NCBI GenBank assembly: GCA_025936615.1
Contig: JAICSZ010000103.1
Span: 1 to 7,356 of the forward strand
Length of the DNA: 7,356 nucleotides
Source of the DNA: Pedococcus sp.
GTDB taxonomy: Bacteria > Actinomycetota > Actinomycetes > Actinomycetales > Dermatophilaceae
Direction: 5' to 3'
Shown: in pieces, positions 5,430-7,356 of the stretch
Layout: every line of letters starts with the position of its first letter
Position numbering within the stretch: position 1 is the stretch's first letter
Position numbers and translations under genes: made by a program
The notes under the pieces: model-generated
Database searches by the model: none
Told to the model about the DNA's origin: nothing
The model's input: the letters and a program-made list of their open reading frames with translations, nothing else

Positions 5430-6739
5430 GGCACGACCGCCGACGGGACTCCTGCCAGCGATCCGTTCGGCGACGGCGGGTCACCGCCACGGGCCCGGGC
5501 CCGGCACGCCTCGACGTAGACCTCGTAGAGCCGCTCGGTCGTGCGGTCCCAGCCGAACAGCGCGGCGTGCGCGATCGCCCTGCGCGACAGCACTTCTCGT
5601 CGCTCTGGGTCGAGCAGCAGGGACTCGAGGGCGTCCGCCCACTTGGGGGCCTGGTGACCATCCACCAGGATGCCCGCCTCACCCACGGCCGTGGGCAGGC
5701 CGCCGACGTCCGCGGCCACGACCGGGGTTCCACACGCCTGGGCCTCGACCGCCACCAGGCCGAACGACTCCGAGTGCGAGGGCACCGCCACCAGGTCGGC
5801 CGCGCGGTACCACTGCGCGAGCTCGGTGCGTGGGACCGGCTTGACGAAGCGGACCTGTGGGGCGATGCCAAGCTGCTGGGCCAGGTCGTCGAGGGCGTGT
5901 GGGTGCGCCAGCCCTGAGCCGGACGGCCCGCCGAGCACGACGACCACGAGCTCACCACTCCAGGACGGGTGGCGGGCGAGCAGCTCGGCAGCTGCCTTGA
6001 CGACCACCTCAGGGCCCTTGAGCGGCTGGATGCGGCCGACGAACAACAACACCTTCGCGTCGGCCGGCAGGCCGACGGCGGCACGGGCCGCATGCACGTC
6101 GCCGGGCGAGAAGAGGGTCAGGTCCACCCCGGGAGGCACCACGACCACCTTGTCGGGGTCGGCGGCATACAGGTCCACGAGCTCGCGGCTCTCACCCAGC
6201 GTGTTCGCGATGAGGCGGTCCGCTGCCTCCACCACCTGCTCCTCCCCGATCTCCCGACCGGCGGGCTCGGGCTCGTCACCCTCGGCAAGGTGCTGGTTCT
6301 TCACCTTCGCCATGGTGTGCATCGTGTGCACGAGTGGGACCTGCCAGCGGTCGGCAGCCAGCCAGCCCACCTGCCCGGACAGCCAGTAGTGCGAGTGGAC
6401 GAGGCTGTAGTGGTTCTCGGGCTGGTGGGCCCCCGTGCGCATGACCCCCGCCGTGAAGGCGCACAGCTGACCGGGCAGGTCACCCTTGCCCAGTCCTTCG
6501 TACGGACCAGCCATGATGTGCCGCACCAGGACACCCGGTTCGAGCTCGACCACCGGCGGCTGCTCCCCCGACGTGGCCCGGGTGAAGATCTCGACCTCGA
6601 CCCCGCGGGCGGCGAGCTGGTGGGCGACCTCGACGACGTAGACGTTCATGCCGCCCGCGTCTCCGGTTCCCGGCTGTTCCAGTGGCGAGGTGTGCACGCT
6701 GAACATCGCGACACGGTCGATGCGGTCGCAGCAGCCCAT
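5426..6739 (-). CDS. mshA: D-inositol-3-phosphate glycosyltransferase MshA (mycothiol synthesis)
   Basis: Transfers GlcNAc from UDP-GlcNAc to 1L-myo-inositol 1-phosphate, the first step of mycothiol synthesis in the cytoplasm. The 437-residue GT4 (GT-B fold) enzyme has the N-terminal acceptor domain signature [20 protein letters not shown] (16-35) and [15 protein letters not shown] (114-128). The donor domain has GRIQPLKG (235-242, with R236 and K241 placed to hold the UDP phosphates), GGPSGSGL (270-277) and the E-x7-E motif ESFGLVAVE (E324, E332). All key residues are present. ATG 6739 is chosen because it is the first start after the upstream stop at 6772; the frame continues upstream only inside that gene. 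No Shine-Dalgarno sequence is at a useful distance, and a poor -10 (CAGACT) lies 8 nt upstream. The N-terminus [10 protein letters not shown] is short compared with M. tuberculosis MshA. Confidence 0.97.
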   Translation of the reverse strand: MGCCDRIDRVAMFSVHTSPLEQPGTGDAGGMNVYVVEVAHQLAARGVEVEIFTRATSGEQPPVVELEPGVLVRHIMAGPYEGLGKGDLPGQLCAFTAGVMRTGAHQPENHYSLVHSHYWLSGQVGWLAADRWQVPLVHTMHTMAKVKNQHLAEGDEPEPAGREIGEEQVVEAADRLIANTLGESRELVDLYAADPDKVVVVPPGVDLTLFSPGDVHAARAAVGLPADAKVLLFVGRIQPLKGPEVVVKAAAELLARHPSWSGELVVVVLGGPSGSGLAHPHALDDLAQQLGIAPQVRFVKPVPRTELAQWYRAADLVAVPSHSESFGLVAVEAQACGTPVVAADVGGLPTAVGEAGILVDGHQAPKWADALESLLLDPERREVLSRRAIAHAALFGWDRTTERLYEVYVEACRARARGGDPPSPNGSLAGVPSAVVP

Positions 6740-6771
6740 GGCCTCGAGTCTGCCACGCCACGGCGGGGCAG

Positions 6772-7356
6772 CTACTTCGTGGCGGGCTGCTCCGCTCGAG
6801 CCTGCGAGGAGATGCTGAGGAAGCCGGCGTCGGTCCAGATGTGCACGTCGGTCCGCCCGGGCTCGCGCAGGTCGACGCCTCGTGCCACCGCCTGCGGCCC
6901 GGCCCCGATGCTGGTCCCCAGGACCGTGCTGTAGGCCGCGGCACCGTCGAGCGCTGAGGTGGCGATCCACTCGGCGCTCTTGCGCAGGTTGACCGGGCTC
7001 AAAGCGGGCCGGATGCCGACGGTGTCCGCCTTGTGGTCCAGGTGGAACACCAGGCCGTCCGCCCCCGGCACGGACGCGCCGATGCGCACGACGGGTCCGC
7101 CCAGCTCGATCCGCATCGTCAGCGGGAAGGAGTGGCCGTGGTCGTACACCCGGCCCAGGTACGTGGCCCGTCCGGGCAGAAAGACCAGGCTGTCGATGGC
7201 CACGTTGTCGACGTGGTGCTGGACGTGCTCACGGGTCCGGCCCCCCGAGACCTCCACGGTGCCCAGCACCGCTGACAGCGGCGACCCTCCGATGACGGTC
7301 TGGGCGAGCAGGTCGTCCCCGCGGTAGAGCCGCAGGCCGTCGGAGTACATCGAGAC
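6772..7356 (-). CDS. Unrecognised protein, possibly 5'-truncated by the window edge
   Basis: The frame is open from the right edge to a TAG at 6772-6774, giving 194 residues; the first ATG is at 7350, but the true start may lie beyond the window. I do not recognise the family. What is visible: a mixed alpha/beta protein without a signal peptide or membrane segment in the visible part. The stretch [28 protein letters not shown] (59-85 counted from that ATG) and [22 protein letters not shown] (94-115) are rich in His, Asp and Gly. The C-terminal half has [16 protein letters not shown] and [15 protein letters not shown]. Its stop is 32 nt before mshA on the same strand, so it may be the first or an internal gene of the mshA operon. 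M. tuberculosis has a ROK-type regulator (Rv0485) in this position, and this protein shows no sign of being one. Confidence 0.75.
   Translation of the reverse strand, partial: VSMYSDGLRLYRGDDLLAQTVIGGSPLSAVLGTVEVSGGRTREHVQHHVDNVAIDSLVFLPGRATYLGRVYDHGHSFPLTMRIELGGPVVRIGASVPGADGLVFHLDHKADTVGIRPALSPVNLRKSAEWIATSALDGAAAYSTVLGTSIGAGPQAVARGVDLREPGRTDVHIWTDAGFLSISSQARAEQPATK

Noticed and set aside
6747..6752. CAGACT as a -10 element for mshA
   Set aside because: Lacks the first T, sits 8 instead of 7 nt from the ATG and has no -35; too weak to list as a promoter, although the mshA start also lacks a usable Shine-Dalgarno sequence.
5969..6934. 321-codon plus-strand open frame opposite mshA
   Set aside because: Shadow of the mshA coding sequence, with no recognisable motif and no start signal.

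Overview
The window reads as an ordinary, core-genome stretch of a high-GC Gram-positive bacterium. The base composition, the strong G/C bias at third codon positions, GTG starts, CarD, mycothiol synthesis (MshA) and the SenX3-RegX3 system all point to Actinobacteria. Within these, the CarD sequence resembles Micrococcales most (my impression from memory, perhaps Intrasporangiaceae). I see no mobile element, CRISPR array, tRNA, rRNA or prophage signal, and I did not find an undescribed multi-gene system.

Layout from left to right. carD (minus strand) runs off the left edge. A 219-bp divergent intergenic region separates it from a plus-strand lipoprotein gene resembling mycobacterial LpqE. That gene converges, with only 5 bp between stops, on regX3, which follows senX3 on the minus strand. 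A 163-bp divergent region carrying a PHO-box-like direct repeat separates senX3 from phoU (plus). phoU converges on a minus-strand series that reads, in transcription order from the right edge: an unrecognised protein (5' end possibly off the window), mshA, a YbjN/Rv0487-like gene, a 63-residue cysteine-containing protein and gpmA. mshA and the YbjN-like gene overlap by 4 bp, and gaps elsewhere in this series are 9 to 40 bp, so it probably behaves as one operon with an extra internal promoter before gpmA.

Functionally, SenX3 (histidine kinase), RegX3 (response regulator) and PhoU form the phosphate-starvation signalling module, and the shared intergenic repeat suggests RegX3 controls both directions. 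GpmA is a glycolytic phosphoglycerate mutase. MshA makes the first committed intermediate of mycothiol, the actinobacterial low-molecular-weight thiol. CarD is a global RNA polymerase-binding regulator of initiation.

The most useful observations beyond gene calls are: three genes (lipoprotein, senX3, gpmA) whose -10-like TANNNT hexamer ends exactly 7 nt before the start codon, predicting leaderless mRNAs; the triple TCAC repeat between senX3 and phoU; a Glu at CarD position 47 where M. tuberculosis has an RNA-polymerase-contacting Arg; and the gpmA -10 hexamer overlapping the stop codon of the small cysteine protein. No gene-free stretch exceeds 300 bp.
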